From the NCBI GenBank assembly GCA_031422335.1, contig JANOQW010000027.1, positions 1-36,036 on the forward strand: 36,036 nt of DNA, written 5' to 3'. Position 1 is the first letter of the stretch. Each line of letters opens with the position of its first letter. Positions 15,582 through 23,024 of the stretch are shown one piece after another. The position numbers were made by a program, and so were the translations under genes. The notes under the pieces were generated by a model. That model was not told the origin of the DNA. It worked only from the letters and a program-made list of their open reading frames with translations, and did no database searches. The stretch comes from Methylotenera_A sp031422335 (GTDB lineage: Bacteria > Pseudomonadota > Gammaproteobacteria > Burkholderiales > Methylophilaceae).

Positions 15582-16205
15582 ATGGTAATTCAACAACAAC
15601 AGGGTAACTTATTTATTATCACCGCGGCTTCGGGTGCGGGTAAAACCAGCTTGGTCAAAGAGTTATTGGCAAAAGATAGCCAAGTGAAGTTGTCAATCTC
15701 GCACACCACACGTGCGCCGCGCCCAGGCGAGCAAAATGGCACACACTATTATTTTGTTTCAGAGCCAGAATTTTTACAGATTTTAAACGCAGGCGGTTTT
15801 TTAGAAAGTGCCGATGTGCATGGCGCTAAATATGGCACCTCGCAGAAGGGCGTGGATACTGCCTTGCAGGCTGGCCATGATGTAATATTAGAAATTGATT
15901 GGCAAGGTGCGGCGCAAGTACGCAATATTTATCCGCAGGCAACAAGTATTTTTATTTTGCCACCATCATTAGAAGCACTAGAACAGCGCTTAAACAACCG
16001 CGGCCAAGACAGCGTTGAGGTGATTAACAAGCGCGTGGCAGCGGCGCACGAAGAAATGCGCCACGTGGTGGCGTTCGATTATGTTACAATCAATGATAAT
16101 TTCGATGTAGCATTGCAAGATTTGTTGGCAATTGTTCGCGCCACTCGCTTGAATTCGCAATCCCAATTACAGCGTCATGCGGCGCTGATTCAAACGCTCA
16201 CTTAA
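15582..16205 (+). CDS. gmk: Guanylate kinase
   Basis: ATP-dependent phosphorylation of GMP to GDP, cytosolic and essential. 207 residues, normal length. P-loop SGAGKTSL (17-24), the GMP-binding block SHTTRAPRPGEQNGTHYYFV, and ILEIDWQGAAQVR are all seen. The next genes, rpoZ and spoT, give the conserved gmk-rpoZ-spoT order. The 5-bp gap from anbu leaves no room for a separate promoter unless it lies inside anbu, so the acquired cluster may have taken over or joined gmk transcription. Confidence 0.97.
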   Translation: MVIQQQQGNLFIITAASGAGKTSLVKELLAKDSQVKLSISHTTRAPRPGEQNGTHYYFVSEPEFLQILNAGGFLESADVHGAKYGTSQKGVDTALQAGHDVILEIDWQGAAQVRNIYPQATSIFILPPSLEALEQRLNNRGQDSVEVINKRVAAAHEEMRHVVAFDYVTINDNFDVALQDLLAIVRATRLNSQSQLQRHAALIQTLT

Positions 16206-16216
16206 AGGAAAAGCTC

Positions 16217-16429
16217 ATGGCCCGTATTACTGTAGATGATTGTTTAGATAAAATTCCGAATCGCTTTCAACTCACCTTGGTGGCCGCTTATCGCGCACGC
16301 CAATTAGCTAATGGCTCTGATCCGTTTGTGCACAGCCCTAATCAAAAAGACAAACCCACTGTGCTGGCCTTGCGCGAAATCGCTGCGGGTAAAGTAGGCA
16401 TCGAAATTTTAAATCGCATACACCCTTAA
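16217..16429 (+). CDS. rpoZ: RNA polymerase omega subunit
   Basis: 70-residue omega subunit, which helps assemble the beta' subunit and mediates part of the ppGpp response. The segment MARITVDDCLDKIPNRFQLT is the family signature start. A strong ribosome-binding site AAAGGAAAA sits 6 bp before the ATG. Position between gmk and spoT is the standard arrangement. Confidence 0.97.
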   Translation: MARITVDDCLDKIPNRFQLTLVAAYRARQLANGSDPFVHSPNQKDKPTVLALREIAAGKVGIEILNRIHP

Positions 16430-16451
16430 GCAATTTTAATATGCAGCAGCA

Positions 16452-18689
16452 ATGTCAAAAACAGGGTCACAATTAAGTCAACAGCCGCACACCATCGACA
16501 CATTTCAAACTGCCGAGCCACCTTTGTTGCCGGCAGATGTCGAAACCTCTGCACTTACTTTACTTTTAAAAGAATATTTTAGCCAAGCCGATATTGAGCA
16601 GGTGTGGGCGGCTTACCGTTATGCGGCGTTTGCGCACCAAGGCCAAACACGCAGGTCGGGTGAGCCATATATTAGCCATCCCGTTGCCGTTGCCTGTATT
16701 TTGGCCAAACTACATTTAGATTTGCCAACTTTATTGGCCGCGCTACTGCACGACGTAGTAGAAGACACTGGTGTGCCAATTAGCGAAATTAGCGAGCGTT
16801 TTGGTAAGCAAGTGGCCGATTTAGTAGAAGGCCTGACCAAGCTAGATAAAATTGAGTTTCAAAGCGCGGCAGCGGCACAGGCAGAGAATTTTCGCAAAAT
16901 GCTGTTGGCGATGAGCCAAGATGTGCGGGTGATTTTAGTCAAACTGGCCGATAGACTACACAATATGCAAACGCTAGAGGCCATGAAGCCAGAAAAGCAA
17001 AAACGTATTTCGCAAGAAACTTTAGAGATTTATGCACCGATTGCCAACAGGTTAGGCTTAAATTTAATCTACCAAGAGTTAGAAGATTTAAGCTTTAAAT
17101 ATTTACATCCTATGCGTCACCGCGTCATTGCCAAAGCTATTAAAGTTGCGCGCGGTAACCGTAAAGAGGTAATTAGCAAAATTTTGGAGGCGATTCAAAA
17201 GGCGCTCGCCGCTGCACATATTGATGCCGACGTGAAAGGCCGCGAAAAGCATTTGTATAGCGTTTACAGAAAAATGGCCAACAAAGCGACGGCATTAGAG
17301 CAAATTCACGATATTTATGGCTTTCGTATTTTGGTCAAAGATGCGCCGACTTGCTATTTAACGCTGGGCACCTTGCATGCGCTTTACAAGCCAATTCCTG
17401 GCAAATTTAAAGATTATATTGCTATCCCCAAAGCCAATGGTTATCAATCGCTGCACACCACTTTGTTCGGCCCTTATGGCACGCCGATTGAGATTCAAAT
17501 GCGCAGTGAAGAAATGCATAAAATTGCCAATGCGGGGGTGGCTGCGCATTGGCGCTATAAAACCACTGATGCCAGTTTGACCGCGTTGCAGCAGCAAACG
17601 CACCAATGGTTGCAGCGTTTGCTAGAGATTCAAACTGAGTCTGACGACAGCTATGAGTTTTTAGAGAATTTTAAAGTTGATTTGTTTCCCGATGAAGTAT
17701 ATGTGTTCACGCCCAAAGGCAATATATTAGCGCTTCCCAAGGGCTCTACCGCGGTGGATTTTGCCTATGCTGTGCACACAGATGTAGGTAACAGTTGCGT
17801 GGCGGTTAAAATTAATAACGAGCTGGCGCCACTGCGTAGTGAGATGCACAATGGCGATAACGTCGAAATTATTACCGCGCCATTGGCTAAACCTAACCCA
17901 GCTTGGCTTAATTATGTGGTATCTGGCAAAGCACGGTCGCACATTCGGCATTATTTAAAAACATTGCAAGCCACAGAATCGGCTCACTTAGGCGAGCGTA
18001 TGCTTAATTTAGCTTTGCGCGCATTGCATGTAGAGCCAACTGTGATTTCGGACAAACAATGGCAAAAAGTCATGCGAGATTACGGCGCCAAAGAAAAAAC
18101 TGAAATATTGGCTGATATTGGCTTGGGCAAACGCGTCAGTTTGATGGTGGCGCACCAACTTACCGCTGGCCAGCCAGATTTGCATGGAGTAGAAAAACCC
18201 AAAAACAGCAAAGTGCTGGATAGCATTACTATTAGCGGTAGTGAGGGCATGGCGGTGCAATTTGCACCCTGTTGTAGGCCTATTCCGGGTGACCCTATTT
18301 TGGGTTTTATTAACAAAGAAAAAGGCCTGATTATTCACACGCATGATTGCCCAACCACGCGCAAATTTAAGCTAGACCCGGATAAATGGCTAGATGTGGC
18401 GTGGGATTCGGATAACAAAAAACTGTTTAAAGTGAATGTGCGCGTGGTGGTGGTAAACGAGCGCGGCATGCTTGCACAAATGGCATCTGGCATTTCAGAT
18501 GTGGGCGCCAATATTGATAACGTGAACATTGAAGAGCCTGATGGTAGCCAATATGCCAACGTGAACTTTACCGTACAAGTGCGTAACCGCGTGCACTTGG
18601 CTGAGCTGATGCGAAATTTACGCAAAATACCCAATGTGGTTAGAATCAACCGTGTAAAGGGTAGTCACACAGAAGAAAAAATCCAATAA
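16452..18689 (+). CDS. spoT: Bifunctional (p)ppGpp synthetase/hydrolase
   Basis: 745 residues. Order: HD hydrolase domain with the active HDVVED motif (100-105), so hydrolysis is expected; synthetase domain with GKFKDYIAIPKANGYQSLHT and PIEIQMR; TGS domain (DEVYVFTPKGNILALPKGS); the conserved C-terminal region with CCRPIPGDPI; and a terminal ACT domain (NERGMLAQMASGISDVGAN). Hydrolase residues are intact, which separates it from RelA. In this operon with gmk and rpoZ it links purine metabolism to the stringent response. ATG 16452 is chosen; it lacks a strong ribosome-binding site. In E. coli trmH lies between spoT and recG; here that gene is absent. Confidence 0.95.
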   Translation: MSKTGSQLSQQPHTIDTFQTAEPPLLPADVETSALTLLLKEYFSQADIEQVWAAYRYAAFAHQGQTRRSGEPYISHPVAVACILAKLHLDLPTLLAALLHDVVEDTGVPISEISERFGKQVADLVEGLTKLDKIEFQSAAAAQAENFRKMLLAMSQDVRVILVKLADRLHNMQTLEAMKPEKQKRISQETLEIYAPIANRLGLNLIYQELEDLSFKYLHPMRHRVIAKAIKVARGNRKEVISKILEAIQKALAAAHIDADVKGREKHLYSVYRKMANKATALEQIHDIYGFRILVKDAPTCYLTLGTLHALYKPIPGKFKDYIAIPKANGYQSLHTTLFGPYGTPIEIQMRSEEMHKIANAGVAAHWRYKTTDASLTALQQQTHQWLQRLLEIQTESDDSYEFLENFKVDLFPDEVYVFTPKGNILALPKGSTAVDFAYAVHTDVGNSCVAVKINNELAPLRSEMHNGDNVEIITAPLAKPNPAWLNYVVSGKARSHIRHYLKTLQATESAHLGERMLNLALRALHVEPTVISDKQWQKVMRDYGAKEKTEILADIGLGKRVSLMVAHQLTAGQPDLHGVEKPKNSKVLDSITISGSEGMAVQFAPCCRPIPGDPILGFINKEKGLIIHTHDCPTTRKFKLDPDKWLDVAWDSDNKKLFKVNVRVVVVNERGMLAQMASGISDVGANIDNVNIEEPDGSQYANVNFTVQVRNRVHLAELMRNLRKIPNVVRINRVKGSHTEEKIQ

Positions 18690-18690
18690 G

Positions 18691-18811
18691 AGCTATTTTG
18701 AAATACACACTTGTACGTTGTTACGCTTAATGTTTCATATCTCGTGTCGCCGTACTAAAATGGTTTGCCTTCGCTTATGTGTTTAGTACAAGCGTACATT
18801 TGAAAATAGCT
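18691..18811. repeat. 121-bp element with 26-bp imperfect terminal inverted repeats
   Basis: Left arm 18691-18716 (AGCTATTTTGAAAT...CTTGTAC) and right arm 18786-18811 (GTACAAG...TTTGAAAATAGCT) pair over 26 positions with about 22 matches and some G-U. The 69-bp interior carries no reading frame. It fills most of the spoT-recG gap. It may be a MITE-like remnant or a structured transcript end; no clear target-site duplication is visible, and no T-run follows the right arm. Confidence 0.55.
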
Positions 18812-18834
18812 AGCGTTTAAAAAAATCAAACATA

Positions 18835-20880
18835 GTGAATAATCTTTCAGAAATCAAAGCCTTCAGCAAACCTCTCATTGCCAATCTGCACAAGCTTGGT
18901 ATATCCAATATTCAAAGTCTGTTGCTGCATTTGCCATTGCGTTACATCGATGAAACGCGCATCACGGCGATTCGCGATTTACGGCTTGGTGACGATGTGC
19001 AATGCGAGGGCGAAATTGTGCACGCCGAGGTTAGCTACAAGCCACGCAAAGCCTTAATTGCTAGGCTGCAAGATGCAAGCGGGCAGCTGACTTTGCGTTT
19101 TTTGCATTTTTACCCCAGCCAAATTACGCAGTTGGCAGTGGGGAAAAAATTACGCGTATATGGTGAAATTCGGCATGGATTTTTTGGCTACGAAATGGTG
19201 CACCCACAATGCAAAAACGTGAGTGAAAAAACTGAGGTTGCCGAAACGCTAACACCAGTTTACCCAACCACAGCTGGCTTAACGCAAGGCAATTTGCGCA
19301 AGGCGATTGCCATTGCATTAAAGCAAGCTTTGCTAGATGAAACTTTGCCAGCAGGCGTTTATAAATCGCTAAACCTGCCTGCCTTCAAAGCCAGCATTCA
19401 TGCGCTGCACAGCCCTGCACCTGATGCTAATTTAAACGCCTTAGAAAATAGAAGTACGCCAGAATGGCGCAGGCTGGCGTTTGATGAACTATTGGCCCAG
19501 CAACTGAGCATGCGCAAGCATTATATTAAGCGCCGCAGTATTGATGCACCCGCCATTGCGACATCAAAAAAACTCGCGCCGCAAATGTTACAAAATTTAG
19601 CGTTTACTTTAACCAATGCCCAACAAAAAGTCATTGCAGAAATTTCGCAAGATTTAACGCAACCGCACCCAATGCAGCGTTTGTTGCAGGGTGATGTGGG
19701 CAGTGGCAAAACCATCGTCGCTTGTATGGCTGCGCTGCAAGCCATAGAACACGGTTGGCAAGTGGCGCTGATGGCGCCGACAGAAATTTTGGCCGAGCAG
19801 CATTTTAAAAAGTTTGAAACTTGGCTGAAGCCACTCAACTTAAACATTGCTTGGCTGACTGGTAGCCAAAGCAAAAAAGAACGTGAGTTAGCGCTTACTC
19901 ACATCGCCAGCGGCCAAGCTCAGCTTGCCGTTGGCACGCACGCGCTGTTTCAGGATGCAGTGAATTTTAAAAAGCTTGGACTTGCGATTATCGACGAGCA
20001 ACATCGTTTTGGCGTGCAACAACGCCTAGCGCTGCGCAAAAAAGGCGAGCCCGAGCCGCATCAGCTGATGATGTCTGCCACGCCGATTCCGCGCACATTA
20101 TCGATGAGTTATTTTGCTGATTTAGATGTATCAGTCATCGACGAACTGCCGCCAGGCCGCACGCCTATTGTCACCAAATTGGTTTCTGATGAACGCCGCG
20201 ACGAAATTCTGCAACGCGTGCGCGAGGCTTGCATGGCTGGCAGCCAAGCCTACTGGGTGTGTCCGCTGATTGAAGAGAGCGAAGCGCTGCAACTGCAAAC
20301 TGCCAATGATACGTTTGCACATATGCAAGCAACTTTTCCAGAGCTTAAAGTAGGCTTAGTACACGGCCGCATGAAACCTGCAGAAAAACAAACGGTGATG
20401 GCACAATTTAGCGCAGGTGAGATTCAACTATTAGTTGCCACCACCGTGATAGAAGTAGGCGTCGATGTACCCAATGCCAGCTTAATGGTAATCGAACATG
20501 CCGAGCGCGCAGGGTTAAGTCAGCTACATCAATTACGTGGCCGCGTAGGGCGTGGAGCAACAAAAAGTACCTGTATTTTGCTGTATCAAAGTGACAAAAA
20601 ATTAGGTGAGCTAGCGCGTGCGCGGCTTAAAGTAATTTATGAAAACACCGATGGCTTTATCATTGCGCAAGCCGATTTACATTTACGCGGCCCAGGTGAA
20701 TTTTTAGGCACCCGTCAAAGCGGCGTGCCTATGCTAAAAATCGCCGATTTGGAGCGCGATGCTGATTTGCTAGAAGTCGCCAAAAGCATGGCGGACAAGC
20801 TGATTAAAGAATATCCTGCTGCGGTAGAAGCGCATCTGGAACGGTGGATGAGCCACGCGGGTGAGTTGGTTAAAGTGTAA
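18835..20880 (+). CDS. recG: ATP-dependent DNA helicase RecG
   Basis: 681-residue branch-migration helicase that remodels stalled forks and recombination intermediates. Seen in order: N-terminal wedge/OB domain (LRYIDETRI near residue 36-44, and LTLRFLHFYPSQ), Walker A GDVGSGKT (286-293), DEQH box (387-390), motif III SATPIPRTL, the VHGRMKP and ATTVIEVGVDVPNA segments, and the TRIP-like end GPGEFLGTRQSG. All motifs are intact. The start is GTG at 18835. A palindromic 20-bp repeat follows the stop. Confidence 0.97.
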   Translation: MNNLSEIKAFSKPLIANLHKLGISNIQSLLLHLPLRYIDETRITAIRDLRLGDDVQCEGEIVHAEVSYKPRKALIARLQDASGQLTLRFLHFYPSQITQLAVGKKLRVYGEIRHGFFGYEMVHPQCKNVSEKTEVAETLTPVYPTTAGLTQGNLRKAIAIALKQALLDETLPAGVYKSLNLPAFKASIHALHSPAPDANLNALENRSTPEWRRLAFDELLAQQLSMRKHYIKRRSIDAPAIATSKKLAPQMLQNLAFTLTNAQQKVIAEISQDLTQPHPMQRLLQGDVGSGKTIVACMAALQAIEHGWQVALMAPTEILAEQHFKKFETWLKPLNLNIAWLTGSQSKKERELALTHIASGQAQLAVGTHALFQDAVNFKKLGLAIIDEQHRFGVQQRLALRKKGEPEPHQLMMSATPIPRTLSMSYFADLDVSVIDELPPGRTPIVTKLVSDERRDEILQRVREACMAGSQAYWVCPLIEESEALQLQTANDTFAHMQATFPELKVGLVHGRMKPAEKQTVMAQFSAGEIQLLVATTVIEVGVDVPNASLMVIEHAERAGLSQLHQLRGRVGRGATKSTCILLYQSDKKLGELARARLKVIYENTDGFIIAQADLHLRGPGEFLGTRQSGVPMLKIADLERDADLLEVAKSMADKLIKEYPAAVEAHLERWMSHAGELVKV

Positions 20881-21164
20881 TCCCGACGTCATTCCCGCGT
20901 AGGCGGGAATCCATTTTGACCTTAAATTAAAACCTTGTCGGGGGTAGCCCGACACCTAGTCACTTTCTTTTAACTGCCTGAAAAGAAAGTAACCCAAGAA
21001 AACGGCACCCCGCTGCCACTTCATCCTTCAGTCTTAGCGCCGCATCTGAGTGTCGGCTGCGGAACTCGCGCTTTCAGCACTCAGACAGTCCTCGCCGCCT
21101 ATCTTCTGCCGCTCAAGCCGAAGGCGCGGCAAAGGGGATGAAGCAGTGTGCCACTATTAATTTT
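20881..21164. repeat. Gene-free 284-bp stretch of nested inverted repeats downstream of recG
   Basis: No coding signal. Contents in order: a 20-bp palindrome (20891-20910, listed separately); GTCGGG-5-CCCGAC (20937-20953); ACTTTCTTTT-9-AAAAGAAAGT, a perfect 10-bp stem (20962-20990), directly followed by AACC; CTGAGTG...CACTCAG (21046-21052 with 21078-21084); and CACTTCATCC with GGATGAAG (21017-21026 with 21136-21143) enclosing it. From memory, the AAAAGAAAGTAACC block followed by a C+G-rich structured tail is a dispersed intergenic repeat in many beta- and gammaproteobacteria, sometimes mis-annotated as small proteins. Function unknown. Confidence 0.7.
20891..20910. repeat. dRS3-like 20-bp palindrome, also a possible recG terminator
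   Basis: ATTCCCGCGTAGGCGGGAAT: ATTCCC, 8 bp, GGGAAT, which fits the dRS3 repeat format described in Neisseria (ATTCCC-N8-GGGAAT). The stem is 8 bp with a 4-base loop. It lies 11 bp after the recG stop, so it may act as a transcript end, although no T-run follows. Confidence 0.75.
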
Positions 21165-21512
21165 TTAGCCAAACCCCAACAAGATTTTCACTGCTGTATT
21201 TATAGTTTCAATTGAAAGCTGCTTACCTTCCTGAGTCAAATAGTTCTTTACTTTATTCCAGCTGTTATCTTCGCGAATAGCATCTATAAAGTTATGACCT
21301 TCCCATGTAATGTCTTTAACGAATACATAACTAGGAATTTCTGTGGCGTTTTCGTTAAACTTTCCATGCGTGCCATTGAGTAAACCTGCTTCAATAGCAA
21401 GCATTTGGTGGTATTTAATAGCTTGAGGAGTAAAGCCCACTATATCAGGATAGGGTTGGCCACATTCAACGTTAAGTATGACTTGCCTGATTAAATCCAT
21501 ATTGCGCTGCAT
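21165..21512 (-). CDS. DUF2513-family protein
   Basis: 115 residues. The pattern MQRNMDLIRQVIL near the start and DITWEGHNFIDAIREDNSWNKVKNYL in the second half (given in two parts: DITWEGHNF, then IDAIREDNSWNKVK) is typical of DUF2513, small proteins of unknown function often found in phage or mobile contexts, predicted as winged-helix-like. A good ribosome-binding site AGGGGA lies 5 bp before the ATG. It is a single gene on the opposite strand to its neighbours, directly beside the repeat-rich stretch, suggesting insertion between recG and ubiC. No integrase or att site is visible. Confidence 0.8.
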   Translation of the reverse strand: MQRNMDLIRQVILNVECGQPYPDIVGFTPQAIKYHQMLAIEAGLLNGTHGKFNENATEIPSYVFVKDITWEGHNFIDAIREDNSWNKVKNYLTQEGKQLSIETINTAVKILLGFG

Positions 21513-21575
21513 TCTAGTCCCCTAGCATTAAACTATCAAAATGATGCCAGATGATTATATGCGATAATTCATCTC

Positions 21576-22121
21576 GTGAAAATTCAACAAAAGCATTCCC
21601 AGCACCGCCAACATTGGCTTAAAATGCCGATGTTAAGCGGTGCTTATCGAAAATGGTTGATTGATAATGGCTCGCTAACAACACGCTTAAAGGCACGTTA
21701 CACAGATTTTGTGGTGCGGCCAGTGCTGTTAAAAAATGCCAAAGCTTTTACCGACGAATCTGCCTTACTTGGCTTGAAAGCTAGCCAACCTGCGCTGATT
21801 CGCGAGGTGCTATTAATGGGTAATAATCAGCCGGTGGTGTTTGCGCATAGTGTGTTGCCACGCACTTCGCTGCGCGGGGCTTGGTACGGCCTTGGTAAAT
21901 TGGGCAATAAACCGCTTGGCGCGACACTATTTGCGAATCCAAAAGTGAAACGAACTCGTTTAACTTATAAAAAGTTGCCACGCCACCACCCAATATCCAT
22001 GCGGCTTGCAGAGCATATGCCAAATATGCCTAAAGTGTTATGGGCGCGCCGTTCGGTGTTTCAATTAAATTGCGCTAGAATTCTCGTCACAGAGATTTTT
22101 TTAGAACAATTATTCAAATGA
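21576..22121 (+). CDS. ubiC: Chorismate pyruvate-lyase
   Basis: 181 residues. It converts chorismate to 4-hydroxybenzoate and pyruvate, the first committed step of ubiquinone synthesis. The family pattern is seen in REVLLMGNNQPVVFAHSV (product-site Arg), RGAWYGLGKLGNKPLGATLF, and the end LWARRSVF...LVTEIFLEQLF with its conserved Glu. The start is GTG at 21576. The TGA overlaps the ATG of ubiA by 4 bp. Residues around HPISMRLAEHM are encoded by a 27-bp exact match (21990-22016) to the repeat flanking the GDSL gene at 28480. Confidence 0.92.
   Translation: MKIQQKHSQHRQHWLKMPMLSGAYRKWLIDNGSLTTRLKARYTDFVVRPVLLKNAKAFTDESALLGLKASQPALIREVLLMGNNQPVVFAHSVLPRTSLRGAWYGLGKLGNKPLGATLFANPKVKRTRLTYKKLPRHHPISMRLAEHMPNMPKVLWARRSVFQLNCARILVTEIFLEQLFK
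21990..22016 (+). repeat. Repeat copy B, inside ubiC (27-bp exact match)
   Basis: CCAATATCCATGCGG plus CTTGCAGAGCAT, identical over 27 bp to the reverse complement of 28480-28506. The core is at 21995-22004. The left arm of the palindrome is missing or degenerate. Confidence 0.85.
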
Positions 22122-22999
22122 ATTTAGACCTGATAACTAAAAAACTAGATGCTTACGAGCGCTTAATGCGCTTAGATAAACCCATCGGCATTTTGCTGCT
22201 GCTTTGGCCAACGCTGTGGGCGTTATGGATGGCTTCACGCGGCTTGCCCGATTGGATTACTTTGCTAATTTTTGTGACAGGTACGCTGTTGATGCGCAGT
22301 GCAGGCTGTGTGATGAACGATATCGCAGACCGCAAATTTGACGGCCTTGTAGAGCGCACCAAAAACCGTCCGCTGGCGACAGGCGAAATCAGCCTGAAAG
22401 AAGCTTACTTACTGGCAGCCGTGTTGGCTTTAGCGGCTTTCTGCCTAGTACTGTTGTTTAATCAAAAAACAATTTTGCTGTCATTCGCCGCGCTATTTCT
22501 AGCTGCCACTTACCCATTTACCAAGCGCTTTTTGGCGATTCCGCAGGCTTATTTGGGCGTGGCGTTTGGCTTTGGCATTCCCATGGCATTTGCTGCGGTA
22601 AATGATTATATTCCGCCATTGGCTTGGGTTTTGCTGGCGGCCAACGTGTTTTGGGCAGTGGCTTACGATACGCAATATGCGATGGTGGACAGGGACGATG
22701 ACGTGAAAATTGGCATTAAATCTTCAGCCATTTTTTTTGGTAAATATGATGTGATTGCAGTGATGATTTGCTACGCCATTATGTTAGGTTTACTGGTGTA
22801 TGTGGGCAAGTTTATGGGTTTTGGAAAGTTTTATTATATTGGCCTAGCAGCCTCTCTGTTATTGGCTTGCAGGCAATATGGTTTAATTAAAACTCGCGAT
22901 AAAACTAGCTGCTTTAAAGCATTTTTGCAGAATAACTGGATAGGGCTAGTGCTATTTATTGGCCTAGCCGCACAGTATTATTTCCGTGGCGCGGCTTAA
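22118..22999 (+). CDS. ubiA: 4-hydroxybenzoate octaprenyltransferase
   Basis: 293-residue integral membrane prenyltransferase, the second step of ubiquinone synthesis, using the ubiC product. The first Asp-rich motif is NDIADRKFDGLVERTKNRPLA-like (NDIADRKFD with RTKNRPL), the second is YAMVDRDDDVKIGIKS. About eight or nine hydrophobic segments are visible. The start codon overlaps the ubiC stop (ATGA), so the two are coupled. Converges with the FimV-like gene 25 bp further. Confidence 0.96.
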   Translation: MNLDLITKKLDAYERLMRLDKPIGILLLLWPTLWALWMASRGLPDWITLLIFVTGTLLMRSAGCVMNDIADRKFDGLVERTKNRPLATGEISLKEAYLLAAVLALAAFCLVLLFNQKTILLSFAALFLAATYPFTKRFLAIPQAYLGVAFGFGIPMAFAAVNDYIPPLAWVLLAANVFWAVAYDTQYAMVDRDDDVKIGIKSSAIFFGKYDVIAVMICYAIMLGLLVYVGKFMGFGKFYYIGLAASLLLACRQYGLIKTRDKTSCFKAFLQNNWIGLVLFIGLAAQYYFRGAA

Positions 23000-23024
23000 A
23001 GGCTAAGCGCCAGTTATATTCGGC

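Noticed and set aside
22873..22890. TATTGGCTTGCAG in ubiA, 13 bp shared with repeat copy A
   Set aside because: Lacks the ATCCATGCGG core; possible degenerate copy but not strong enough to list.
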